From positions 5,955,001 through 6,019,000 of the forward strand of contig NZ_CP117709.1 of assembly GCF_028622875.1 (NCBI RefSeq): DNA of 64,000 nucleotides, read 5' to 3'. The DNA is from Streptomyces sp. MMBL 11-1. Lineage in GTDB: Bacteria > Actinomycetota > Actinomycetes > Streptomycetales > Streptomycetaceae. The notes beneath the pieces were generated by a model. That model was given only the letters and a program-made list of their open reading frames with translations, did no database searches and was not told the origin of the DNA. Of the stretch, positions 7,747-14,820 are shown in pieces. The stretch's first letter is position 1; each line of letters begins with the position of its first letter. The position numbers were made by a program, and so were the translations under genes.

Positions 7747-8831
7747 GCCGGCCGACCCCCGTCGCCGAGGACGCCGCCCGCGCGGACAAGGAGCGGCTCG
7801 CCGACGCCGTACGCCAGGTGTCCGCCGTACGCGGCCGGAGCCTGCGGCGCTCCGTCGTCGTCGGCGCCGCCCTGCTGGCCGCCGTCATCGTCATGCTCGG
7901 CGTCTCGCTGAGCTTCGGCGACATGGTGATGCCGGTCGGGAAGGTCGTCGCCACCCTGTTCGGCGGCGGCGACGGCGGATCGCGGTTCGTCGTCCTGGAA
8001 CTGCGGCTGCCCCGCGCCCTCCTCGCGATCCTCGTCGGCGCGGGATTCGGCCTCTCCGGAGCCGTCTTCCAGACCGTCCTGCGCAACCCCCTCGCCAGCC
8101 CCGACCTCATCGGCATCAGCGCCGGGGCCAGCGCGGTCGCCGTCACCGCCGCCCTGCTCTTCCAGGTCAGCGGACTCGTCCTCTCCGCGAGCGCCCTCAC
8201 CGGTTCCCTGGTCGCCGGTGCGGCCATCTACCTGCTCGCCTGGCGGCAGGGCATCGCCGGCCAGCGTCTGGTCCTCGTCGGGATCGGCGTCGGCATGGGT
8301 CTCTCCAGCATCGTCTGGTACGTGATGGCCCGCTCCGAGGTCACCGACGCGCAGGAGGCGTTCCGCTGGCTCGCGGGCAGCCTCAACGGCCGTTCCTGGA
8401 GCCAGGTGTGGCCGCTGCTCATCGCCCTCGGCGTCCTCGTCCCGCTCACCGTCCTCGCCGCCCACGCGCTGCGCCCTCTCCAGCTCGGGGACGACGCCGC
8501 CGCCGGGCTCGGCGCGAAGGTCGAGGGCGGGCGGCTCGCCCTGCTGGGCTGCGCGACCGCGCTCGCCGGGGTCGCGACCGCCGCCGCCGGACCCGTCGGG
8601 TTCGTGGCGTTCGTCGCCGCCCCGATCGCCCGCCGCCTGGTCCCGGGCCGGGGCGCGGCCCTGCCGCAGGCGGCCCTGACCGGGGCCCTGCTGGTCCTGG
8701 TCGCCGACTTCGCGGCGCAGCACGCGCTGCCCTCCGTACAGCTGCCGGTGGGCGTGGTCACCAGCATCATCGGCGCCCCGTACCTGCTCCTGCTCCTGGC
8801 CCGCGCCAACCGCGTGGGCGGCGGGGGCTGA
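7743..8831 (+). CDS. FecCD-family iron-siderophore ABC transporter permease 2
   Basis: The 362-residue paralogue of the preceding permease retains RLPRALLAILVGAGFGLSGAVFQTVLRNPLASPDL near residue 85 and GPVGFVAFVAAPIARRL near residue 285. An N-terminal extension of ~35 charged residues precedes the first membrane helix. It should heterodimerise with permease 1 in the cytoplasmic membrane. The GTG start lies inside the stop of permease 1; the ATPase gene starts one base after its stop. Confidence 0.93.
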   Translation: MSRPTPVAEDAARADKERLADAVRQVSAVRGRSLRRSVVVGAALLAAVIVMLGVSLSFGDMVMPVGKVVATLFGGGDGGSRFVVLELRLPRALLAILVGAGFGLSGAVFQTVLRNPLASPDLIGISAGASAVAVTAALLFQVSGLVLSASALTGSLVAGAAIYLLAWRQGIAGQRLVLVGIGVGMGLSSIVWYVMARSEVTDAQEAFRWLAGSLNGRSWSQVWPLLIALGVLVPLTVLAAHALRPLQLGDDAAAGLGAKVEGGRLALLGCATALAGVATAAAGPVGFVAFVAAPIARRLVPGRGAALPQAALTGALLVLVADFAAQHALPSVQLPVGVVTSIIGAPYLLLLLARANRVGGGG

Positions 8832-8832
8832 G

Positions 8833-9705
8833 ATGAAGAAGGCCCCGTCCATGGCGACGTATCGAGAAGACGACGACGAAAGGCGTGGCCCCCTCGTGGC
8901 CGATCACACCCTGGAAGCCCGGGACGTCCGGCTCGGTTACGGCGACCGCGAGATCGTCCCCGGCCTGAGCGTGGCGGTGCCGCCCGGGAGGATCACCGTC
9001 ATCGTCGGCCCCAACGCCTGTGGCAAGTCGACGCTGTTGCGGGCGATGGCCCGGCTGCTGGCACCCTCCGCCGGGGCGGTGCTCCTGAACGGCCGGTCCA
9101 TCCAGGAGACGCCGACCAAGGAGGTCGCGGCCGTGCTCGGAATCCTGCCGCAGAGCCCCACCGCCCCCGAGGGCATCACCGTCTCCGACCTGGTCGGGCG
9201 CGGCCGCTACCCGCACCAGGGCTGGTTCCGCCGCTGGAGCGCCGAGGACGACGAGGCGGTCGCGGCGGCCCTGCTGTCGACGGACGTCCTCGAACTCGCC
9301 GACCGTTCCGTGGACGAGCTGTCGGGCGGTCAGCGCCAGCGGGTGTGGATCGCGATGGCGCTGGCCCAGCGCACCGACATCCTGCTGCTCGACGAGCCGA
9401 CGACCTTCCTGGACGCCAGCCACCAGCTGGACGTCCTGGACCTGCTCACCGACCTCAACCGCGAGCAGGGCGTCACCATGGTGGCCGTGCTGCACGACCT
9501 CAACCTGGCCTGCCGGTACGCGGACCACATGATCGCCATGAAGGCGGGCCGGATCGTCGCGGAGGGCCGGCCGGTCGACATCGTCACGGAGGAGCTGGTC
9601 GGCGAGGTCTTCGGCATGCGCTGTTCGGTGATCGAGGACCCGGCGTCGGCCACCCCGATGGTCGTGCCGCTGGGCCGCCACCACGTGAAGGACCCGGCCG
9701 CCTGA
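8833..9705 (+). CDS. iron-siderophore ABC transporter ATP-binding protein
   Basis: The 290-residue protein shows the Walker A GPNACGKST (about residue 57), the signature LSGGQRQRVWIAMAL (about residue 160), Walker B ILLLDEPTTFLD (about residue 180) and the switch His in VLHDLNLA. It closely fits the FecE/FepC-type ATPases that energise siderophore import. The ATG at 8833 follows directly on the stop of permease 2; the first ~25 residues before ADHTLEARDVRL are a variable extension, so a later start is possible. Confidence 0.93.
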   Translation: MKKAPSMATYREDDDERRGPLVADHTLEARDVRLGYGDREIVPGLSVAVPPGRITVIVGPNACGKSTLLRAMARLLAPSAGAVLLNGRSIQETPTKEVAAVLGILPQSPTAPEGITVSDLVGRGRYPHQGWFRRWSAEDDEAVAAALLSTDVLELADRSVDELSGGQRQRVWIAMALAQRTDILLLDEPTTFLDASHQLDVLDLLTDLNREQGVTMVAVLHDLNLACRYADHMIAMKAGRIVAEGRPVDIVTEELVGEVFGMRCSVIEDPASATPMVVPLGRHHVKDPAA

Positions 9706-9749
9706 GTCGCGTACGGAACCGGGGGACCCACCCGATGGCACCGTTGTCA

Positions 9750-9768
9750 TTAGGTGAGGCTAACCTAA
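9750..9768. promoter_or_regulatory. iron box (DmdR/IdeR operator)
   Basis: TTAGGTGAGGCTAACCTAA matches the actinobacterial iron-box consensus at 17 of 19 positions. It ends 5 bases before the ATG of the siderophore-binding lipoprotein gene. A TAACCT inside it could be the -10 element, which would put the transcript start at or next to the ATG. Confidence 0.92.
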
Positions 9769-9773
9769 AGGGC

Positions 9774-10802
9774 ATGAACGCTTCCGCTTCCCGCGCCCGG
9801 CGCCCCCGCCGCACCCCCCTCCTCGCGGCCGGTGCTGTCGCCGCCCTGCTCGTCGGCCTCTCGGCCTGCGGTTCGTCGGACGGTTCCGACAGCTCCGCCT
9901 CCTCCGCCTCCGAAGGGGCCTCCGCGGGCGCCTTCCCCGCGAAGGTGGCGACGAAGTTCGGCGAGGTCTCCGTCGACAAGCAGCCCAAGCGCATCGTCGC
10001 GCTCGGCTGGGGCGACGCCGAGACCGTGCTCGCGCTCGGCGGCCAGCCGGTCGGGGCCAGCGACTGGCTGCCGTTCGGCGGCGAGGGCGTCGGCCCGTGG
10101 GCCAAGGGCATGTACGACAAGAAGCCGGAGCTGATCGGCACGATGGAGCCGGAGTTCGAGAAGATCGCCTCCCTCCAGCCGGACCTGATCCTGGACACCA
10201 AGTCCAGCGGCGACCGGACCCGCTACGACACCCTGAAGAAGATCGCCCCGACCGTGGGCGTGCCCAAGGGCGGCGACCAGTACAAGATCTCGTGGGAGCA
10301 GCAGACCACGATGATCGCCGCCGCCATGGGCGTACCGGAGAAGGGTGAGGAGCTGATCGCGGAGACCGGGAAGAAGTTCGAGGCCGCCGCGAAGGCCCAC
10401 CCCGAGTTCCAGGGCAGGACCATCACCGTCGGTTCGCGTACCTCCGAGGGCTTCGGCGTCTACGTCGGTGGCACCGGGCGCATCGACTTCGTCGAGCGGC
10501 TCGGCTTCAAGAACAACCCGAAGGCCGAGGCCCAGGCCGGCGAGGGCTTCTCCGTGTCCGTCTCCAAGGAGAACTTGGACATGCTCGACGCGGATCTGAC
10601 GGTCATGACCCCGATCGGCATCCCGGCCACCGACATCAGCGGCGACCCGCTGTACCGGGCGGTCCCGTCGGTGAAGGCGGGCAACGACATCGTCTTCGAC
10701 GACAAGGACATCTCGCAGGCGTTCGCCACGGACTCGGTCCTGTCCGTCTCGTACGCGCTGGAGAAGGTCGTGCCGCTCTTCGCGGAGAAGGTGGCGAAGT
10801 AG
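9774..10802 (+). CDS. iron-siderophore substrate-binding lipoprotein
   Basis: The 342-residue protein has a lipoprotein signal: basic RARRPRR, hydrophobic core and lipobox LSAC with Cys near residue 34, followed by a Ser-rich linker. The rest is a FepB/FhuD-type binding fold (PKRIVALGWGDAETVLALG, then KIASLQPDLILD, ending in a domain with AFATDSVLSVSYALEKVVP). It delivers ferric siderophore to the two permeases upstream. Despite being last in order, it has its own promoter with an iron box, so it can be expressed at higher levels than the channel. No Shine-Dalgarno at proper distance is visible. Confidence 0.95.
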   Translation: MNASASRARRPRRTPLLAAGAVAALLVGLSACGSSDGSDSSASSASEGASAGAFPAKVATKFGEVSVDKQPKRIVALGWGDAETVLALGGQPVGASDWLPFGGEGVGPWAKGMYDKKPELIGTMEPEFEKIASLQPDLILDTKSSGDRTRYDTLKKIAPTVGVPKGGDQYKISWEQQTTMIAAAMGVPEKGEELIAETGKKFEAAAKAHPEFQGRTITVGSRTSEGFGVYVGGTGRIDFVERLGFKNNPKAEAQAGEGFSVSVSKENLDMLDADLTVMTPIGIPATDISGDPLYRAVPSVKAGNDIVFDDKDISQAFATDSVLSVSYALEKVVPLFAEKVAK

Positions 10803-10817
10803 TACCGGACGCCCCGC

Positions 10818-10852
10818 GCGCCCCGTCCCCGGGAGAACCGGGTGCGGGGCGC
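10818..10852. terminator. hairpin between convergent genes
   Basis: GCGCCCCG / CGGGGCGC outer arms enclose an inner CCGG / CCGG stem. It lies just after the binding-protein stop and faces the 3' end of the yceI gene, so it probably ends both transcripts. Confidence 0.75.
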
Positions 10853-10891
10853 TGCTGTGTGACGGGCGGACGCGCTCGGCGGCCGGGGGCG

Positions 10892-11512
10892 TCAGGCCGC
10901 CGGGGCCGCGGCCTTGATCGCGGAGATGTCGAAGGTCAGCTTCACCTTGTCGCTGACCATCACGCCGCCCGTCTCCAGTGCGGCGTTCCAAGTCAGGCCC
11001 CAGTCGGAGCGCAGGATGTCGGCGCTGCCCTCGAAGCCGACGCGCTCGTTGCCGTACACGTCGGTGGCGGAGCCGTGGAACTCCAGGTCGATGGCGAGCG
11101 GCCGGGTGACGTCCTTGATGGTCAGGTCGCCGGTGATCCGGTACGCCTCGCCGCCCAGCTGCTCGGCCTTCGTCGAGCGGAACGTCATCAGGGGGAACTT
11201 CTCGGCGTCGAAGAAGTCGCCGCTGACCAGGTGGCCGTCACGGTCGGCGATGCCGGTGTCGACGCTGGCGATCTTCACGTCGATGGATGCGGAGGAGTTC
11301 GCCGGGTCCGTGCCGTCCAGCACCAGGGTGCCCTCGTGCTCGCCGAAGGAACCCCGCACGTTCGTGACCATCGCGTGACGCACGGTGAAACCGATGCTGC
11401 TGTGCGAGGGGTCGATGGTGTACGTGCCGGTCAGGGCGGCCAGCGCCGGGTCCACCGCGGGAGCCTCGGTGACGGTGGGGGCGGCGGTCGACTTACGGGT
11501 GAACAGAGCCAT
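10892..11512 (-). CDS. YceI-family lipocalin-like protein
   Basis: The 206-residue protein begins with about 30 variable residues, then TGTYTIDPSHSSIGFTVRHAMVTNVRG opens the YceI beta-barrel. SADILRSDWGLTWN and DKVKLTFDISAIKA close it. YceI proteins bind long isoprenoids or amphiphiles and are linked to stress. There is no signal peptide, so it is likely cytoplasmic. A strong GAGGAGGAGCC precedes ATG 11512. The upstream DNA carries paired GTTCAANNTTCAAC motifs that look like an operator. Confidence 0.92.
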   Translation of the reverse strand: MALFTRKSTAAPTVTEAPAVDPALAALTGTYTIDPSHSSIGFTVRHAMVTNVRGSFGEHEGTLVLDGTDPANSSASIDVKIASVDTGIADRDGHLVSGDFFDAEKFPLMTFRSTKAEQLGGEAYRITGDLTIKDVTRPLAIDLEFHGSATDVYGNERVGFEGSADILRSDWGLTWNAALETGGVMVSDKVKLTFDISAIKAAAPAA

Positions 11513-11567
11513 GGCTCCTCCTCGGGGATGCGCTACGGGGGACGGATCGAGCGGCGCCGAAGGTTTT

Positions 11568-11618
11568 GTTCAACCTTCAACGAGTTCGACTGTAACCCCA
11601 TCTAGTTCAAAGTTCAAC
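11568..11618. promoter_or_regulatory. paired GTTCAANNTTCAAC motifs upstream of yceI
   Basis: Two 14-mers, GTTCAACCTTCAAC (11568-11581) and GTTCAAAGTTCAAC (11605-11618), share all ten specified positions and lie 37 bp apart, 56-106 bp upstream of the yceI start. TTCAA half-sites are typical of MarR-type operators near yceI genes, but no regulator gene is adjacent. Confidence 0.6.
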
Positions 11619-11798
11619 ATCTGGCGCTTCCCGGCAGGGCCGCGCCTCTCCGGCCGGGTGTGCGGAGGGAGGGGGTGGCGGGGCGCCCCCGTGTCGCCCT
11701 CTGGCGGACGCGCGTAGAACTCGGGCACTATCACCCTGACCGGCGTGCGCGGCCCGCCCGTGCGGCCCTTGATTTGTCATGAACAGGAGGAATTCTCC

Positions 11799-12323
11799 AT
11801 GGTGACCCGTCCCCGACTCCGCTCCGCCCTCACCGCCCTGGCTCTCGTCCTCGGCGCCCTCTTCGTGCCCGGCATCGGCGCGTTCGGCGGCGGCGCCACC
11901 GAGGCGCACGCCGTGACCAAGCTGACCCACGCGCAGGCGACCTCCCGGTTCAGCTCGTCCGGGATCACCTGGTCGTCCTCCGGTGGCTGTTCCGACCGGT
12001 CCAACCCGACCTGCACGTCCTTCGACCAGCTCAACCTGGCGAGCGCCCAGGGGGCGCAGACCCTCAAGAGCGCCACCGGCTGCGCGCTCAGGATCACCGG
12101 CGGCACGGAGACCGGGCACGCCGGCGGTACGTACTCCCACTGGAACGGCTACAAGCTCGACTTCGCCAAGAGCACCTGCCTGAACAACTACGTCACCGGC
12201 GTCTTCACCTACATCGGCGTACGGGGCGACGGCGCGCGCCAGTACCGGTCCGGCTCCGGCAACATCTACGCGGACGAGGGCAACCACTGGGACGTCACGT
12301 ACTACAACTGCGGCGGCTGCTGA
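11799..12323 (+). CDS. secreted protein with M15-like (D-Ala-D-Ala metallopeptidase-type) features
   Basis: The 174-residue product has a signal peptide (MVTRPRLRSALTALALVLGALFVP, cleavage near AHA-VT, residue 38). The mature part contains SHWNGYKLDF near residue 122 and GNHWDVTYY near residue 163. These resemble the zinc ligands of the M15/hedgehog fold (HxxGxxxD and HxH/HxD). Five to six Cys suggest disulfides. It may cleave peptidoglycan cross-links outside the cell, but the zinc-site reading is inference. ATG 11799 follows AGGAGGAATTCTCC, a very strong ribosome site. Flanked by another wall-related secreted protein. Confidence 0.75.
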   Translation: MVTRPRLRSALTALALVLGALFVPGIGAFGGGATEAHAVTKLTHAQATSRFSSSGITWSSSGGCSDRSNPTCTSFDQLNLASAQGAQTLKSATGCALRITGGTETGHAGGTYSHWNGYKLDFAKSTCLNNYVTGVFTYIGVRGDGARQYRSGSGNIYADEGNHWDVTYYNCGGC

Positions 12324-12333
12324 CCCGGCCGAC

Positions 12334-12370
12334 GGCCCGGGGTCGTCCCGCACCGGGGCGGCCCCGGGCC
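12334..12370. terminator. hairpin between convergent genes
   Basis: Arms GGCCCGGGG (12334-12342) and CCCCGGGCC (12362-12370) pair perfectly around a GC-rich loop between the M15-like gene and the convergent peptidoglycan-binding gene. Confidence 0.65.
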
Positions 12371-12378
12371 CTCCGCGC

Positions 12379-13056
12379 CTACGGGATCGGGTCGGCGTCC
12401 GGGCCCTCCTGCTCCAGCAGGTCCCGGGCGAAGGCCTCCCACTGCGCGTACCGGTCAGGGTGCGCTGACCGCTGGACCGCCTGGCACACGTCGCCGGGCT
12501 CCATCGACTCCCAGCCGCCGATCTGGAGCAGCCCCGGATTGGCGCTGGGCGAGGGCAGCCCGTAGAAGGACTTCGACGCCGTCGGTACGTGGGTGATCTG
12601 CGCCGGCGTGCCCCAGCCCATGCTGGGGCGCTGCTGGAAGACCCCGAGCGAATCGTGGTCGACCGGAGACGTGTAGTTGACGAACTTCGACTCCTGCATG
12701 GCCGTCATCAGCGCGATGACCTGGGCCTCCTCGGGCAGCTCCGCACCCTTGCCGACGCCGATGACCGTCCGGGCGTGGGCGAGCTGCTCCGGGCCGAGGT
12801 CGGTGGGGGCGGCGAAGAACACCCGCAGCTCGCTGTCCGGGGCCGCCCTGAGCAGCTGCGCGGTGGCGGTGTCCACCCGGCCGGTCGGGGGCAGGCCGTA
12901 GCTCTGCTGGAAGGCGCGCAGGCCGTGCGCGCCGGGCGCCTGCGGGGCGGGGGACGGCGGTGGGGCGGGGTCGGCGTGCGCCGGAGCCGCTGCGGTGAGC
13001 AGGAATCCGGCGGCGGCCGCCGCGAGCACGCGGCGGGGGAGTCGGTTCATTCGCAT
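12379..13056 (-). CDS. secreted peptidoglycan-binding / lysozyme-like protein
   Basis: The 225-residue protein has a signal peptide (cleavage near AHA-DP, residue 28) and a Pro-rich linker, then HGLRAFQQSYGLPPTGRVDTAT, which resembles a PG_binding_1 repeat. The C-terminal half contains ALMTAMQESKFVNYTSPVDHDSLGVFQQRPSMGWG, a lysozyme-like segment common in actinobacterial and phage cell-wall proteins (the E in MQES is the likely catalytic acid), ending in a Trp- and Arg-rich helix. It probably binds or trims peptidoglycan outside the cell. ATG 13056 or 13050 could be the start; ribosome sites are weak. Confidence 0.78.
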   Translation of the reverse strand: MRMNRLPRRVLAAAAAGFLLTAAAPAHADPAPPPSPAPQAPGAHGLRAFQQSYGLPPTGRVDTATAQLLRAAPDSELRVFFAAPTDLGPEQLAHARTVIGVGKGAELPEEAQVIALMTAMQESKFVNYTSPVDHDSLGVFQQRPSMGWGTPAQITHVPTASKSFYGLPSPSANPGLLQIGGWESMEPGDVCQAVQRSAHPDRYAQWEAFARDLLEQEGPDADPIP

Positions 13057-13154
13057 ACGGAACCGTCCCGGGGCGCCGGAGCGAAGTCAAGAACGCCACA
13101 CAGCATGTCAATTGATGAGGTATCGGATGGACCCGCACGTGTCGTCCCGGGCAT

Positions 13155-13194
13155 GCGCCCCCGCCCCCGCCCGAGGCGACAGGGGCGGGGGCGC
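13155..13194. terminator. hairpin downstream of the GH64 gene
   Basis: A perfect 13-bp stem (GCGCCCCCGCCCC / GGGGCGGGGGCGC) with a 14-nt loop lies 26 bases past the end of the minus-strand GH64 gene. Confidence 0.7.
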
Positions 13195-13220
13195 GGGCGT
13201 ACATGCCTACCGGGCAGGCG

Positions 13221-14447
13221 TCAGGAGCCCACGCTCACCGTGAAGCGACGCGGGTTCCCGTCGTGCGCCGCGCCCGACACGTCCGGCTCACCGTCCGGGC
13301 GGACGTCGTCGTACGGGAACGCGTAACCGATCGGGCTGTTCGCGTGGACCACCCGGGACCAGTGGTTGGTGACCGGCCCCTTGTAGTAGTCCGCCGCTGA
13401 CGTGCCGTTCGGCTGGCTCGGGTGGCTCAGCATGATCGAGCGGTTGAAGCCCGCCGCCAGCCGGGCCAGGATCGCCTTCTTGTCGTCGGAGTCGCCCGGG
13501 TTGTTGGTGAACGGGCCGTGGTTGCAGGTGAAGATGTCCTTCGTCTCCGGCTTGACGAAGGTGTGGCCGCCCTCGAAGGTCAGCGTGTCGCCGCTGACCC
13601 GGCCGGCCAGCGTGCCCCGGCCGCCCTGGAGGTCGATGCGCAGGTCCTCGGAGCGGTACTTCTCCCAGACCTCGTCGATCTGCGCGGTGAACAGGTCCCG
13701 GAACGGCATCTCGGCGGGCCGGTCGAAGTACGGGGCCATGACGTTCTGCGGCGAGACGACCCGCAGGACGCTGCCGTCGCCGCTCCGGGTGATCAGCTTG
13801 TCCCACGGCTGCCCGTCGGCGGCGGCCTGGGCGGTAAGGTCGTCCGCGATCCGCCGCACCGCGTCCTCCGGGTGCGGCGCGACGACGTGCGTCCCGTCGC
13901 CCTCCAGCGTGATCCCGATCGGCAGGGCGGTGATCAGGTCCACGTAGCTGATGTTGGAGTACAGCTGCTGCGTGTTGAAGGTGAACTCGCAGAACGACCA
14001 GGTGCGCCCGTAGTTGGGATCCGTGGGCGTCGCGAACGCGGGCTCCACCAGTGAGGGGCCCGGGTTGAGGTAGAAGTCCAGCTTGTCGTCGCGGACGAAG
14101 TAGGCCCGCGCCCCGTACATCTGCGGCAGGGTCAGCACGACCGGACCCGCGCCCGCGGCCTTGAGCGGGATCGCGCAGTCGACGGGCAGCGGGGTCTGCG
14201 GGGCGCCGGGCGAATCCGGGCGGTAGACGCCGCCGTCCGGCTTGAGCAGCACCCAGCGGTCGGTGCCCAGCTCGCGGCCGGTCACATACGCGTACACCGT
14301 GCCCGGCAACGACTTGTTCTCCAGGGCCAGTTCACAGGTCGCGGGGGCCGCCGAGGCGCGAGGGCTCAGTGCGGTGCCCCAGGCGGGGTACGTGAGCGCC
14401 GCGGCCGAGGCGGCGGCGCCGGTCAGAAACATTCGGCGTGAGATCAC
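13221..14447 (-). CDS. GH64-family beta-1,3-glucanase, Tat-secreted
   Basis: The 408-residue protein starts with a twin-arginine signal (SRRMFLTGAAASAAALTYP). The mature enzyme shows features of GH64 laminaripentaose-producing glucanases: YVTGRELGTDRWVLLKPDG, the WSFCEFTFN segment with the probable acidic residues near residue 150, and YSNISYVDLITALPIGI. It would attack fungal beta-1,3-glucan outside the cell. I chose GTG 14447 because GGGAG lies seven bases upstream and the Tat motif follows at once; longer frames upstream read low-complexity sequence. A LacI/CebR-type palindrome 134 bp upstream suggests sugar-responsive repression. Confidence 0.88.
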   Translation of the reverse strand: MISRRMFLTGAAASAAALTYPAWGTALSPRASAAPATCELALENKSLPGTVYAYVTGRELGTDRWVLLKPDGGVYRPDSPGAPQTPLPVDCAIPLKAAGAGPVVLTLPQMYGARAYFVRDDKLDFYLNPGPSLVEPAFATPTDPNYGRTWSFCEFTFNTQQLYSNISYVDLITALPIGITLEGDGTHVVAPHPEDAVRRIADDLTAQAAADGQPWDKLITRSGDGSVLRVVSPQNVMAPYFDRPAEMPFRDLFTAQIDEVWEKYRSEDLRIDLQGGRGTLAGRVSGDTLTFEGGHTFVKPETKDIFTCNHGPFTNNPGDSDDKKAILARLAAGFNRSIMLSHPSQPNGTSAADYYKGPVTNHWSRVVHANSPIGYAFPYDDVRPDGEPDVSGAAHDGNPRRFTVSVGS

Positions 14448-14580
14448 GGAGGTACTCCCGAGGTGGTGGGGGGCCGCAGGCGGGTGGTGGGGGGGTGGCG
14501 TGGGGAGGGTCTTGACCGTGGGGGTGCCTGCGGTGCGCACCACTCTCGCGAGGCGCGGAACGAGCGTCAAGACATGTGAC

Positions 14581-14594
14581 TGAGAGCGCTCTCA
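14581..14594. promoter_or_regulatory. LacI/CebR-type palindromic operator
   Basis: TGAGAGCGCTCTCA is a perfect 14-bp palindrome and differs from the CebR consensus TGGGAGCGCTCCCA only at the symmetric third positions. It lies in the region shared by the divergent GH64 and GH101-like genes. Confidence 0.75.
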
Positions 14595-14820
14595 AAAATG
14601 CGGAGTCTTCACAACTCGACGTCTCGAAGCGGTACTTGCCGGAACCGAGCGGGTGCGAACCGTGACCGCCCGGGGACGCCGGCGGCCAAGAGGTGAAGAC
14701 GGCCCCGGCCGGCCCCGCACCGTCCTGACTTGGACTAACGCACCGGGGTTGTTGGACGGAGTCGGCCCCCGGGCCCGAAGTTCGTTGACGGTGTCCGGAC
14801 ACGGCGACTACTCAGGGGCC

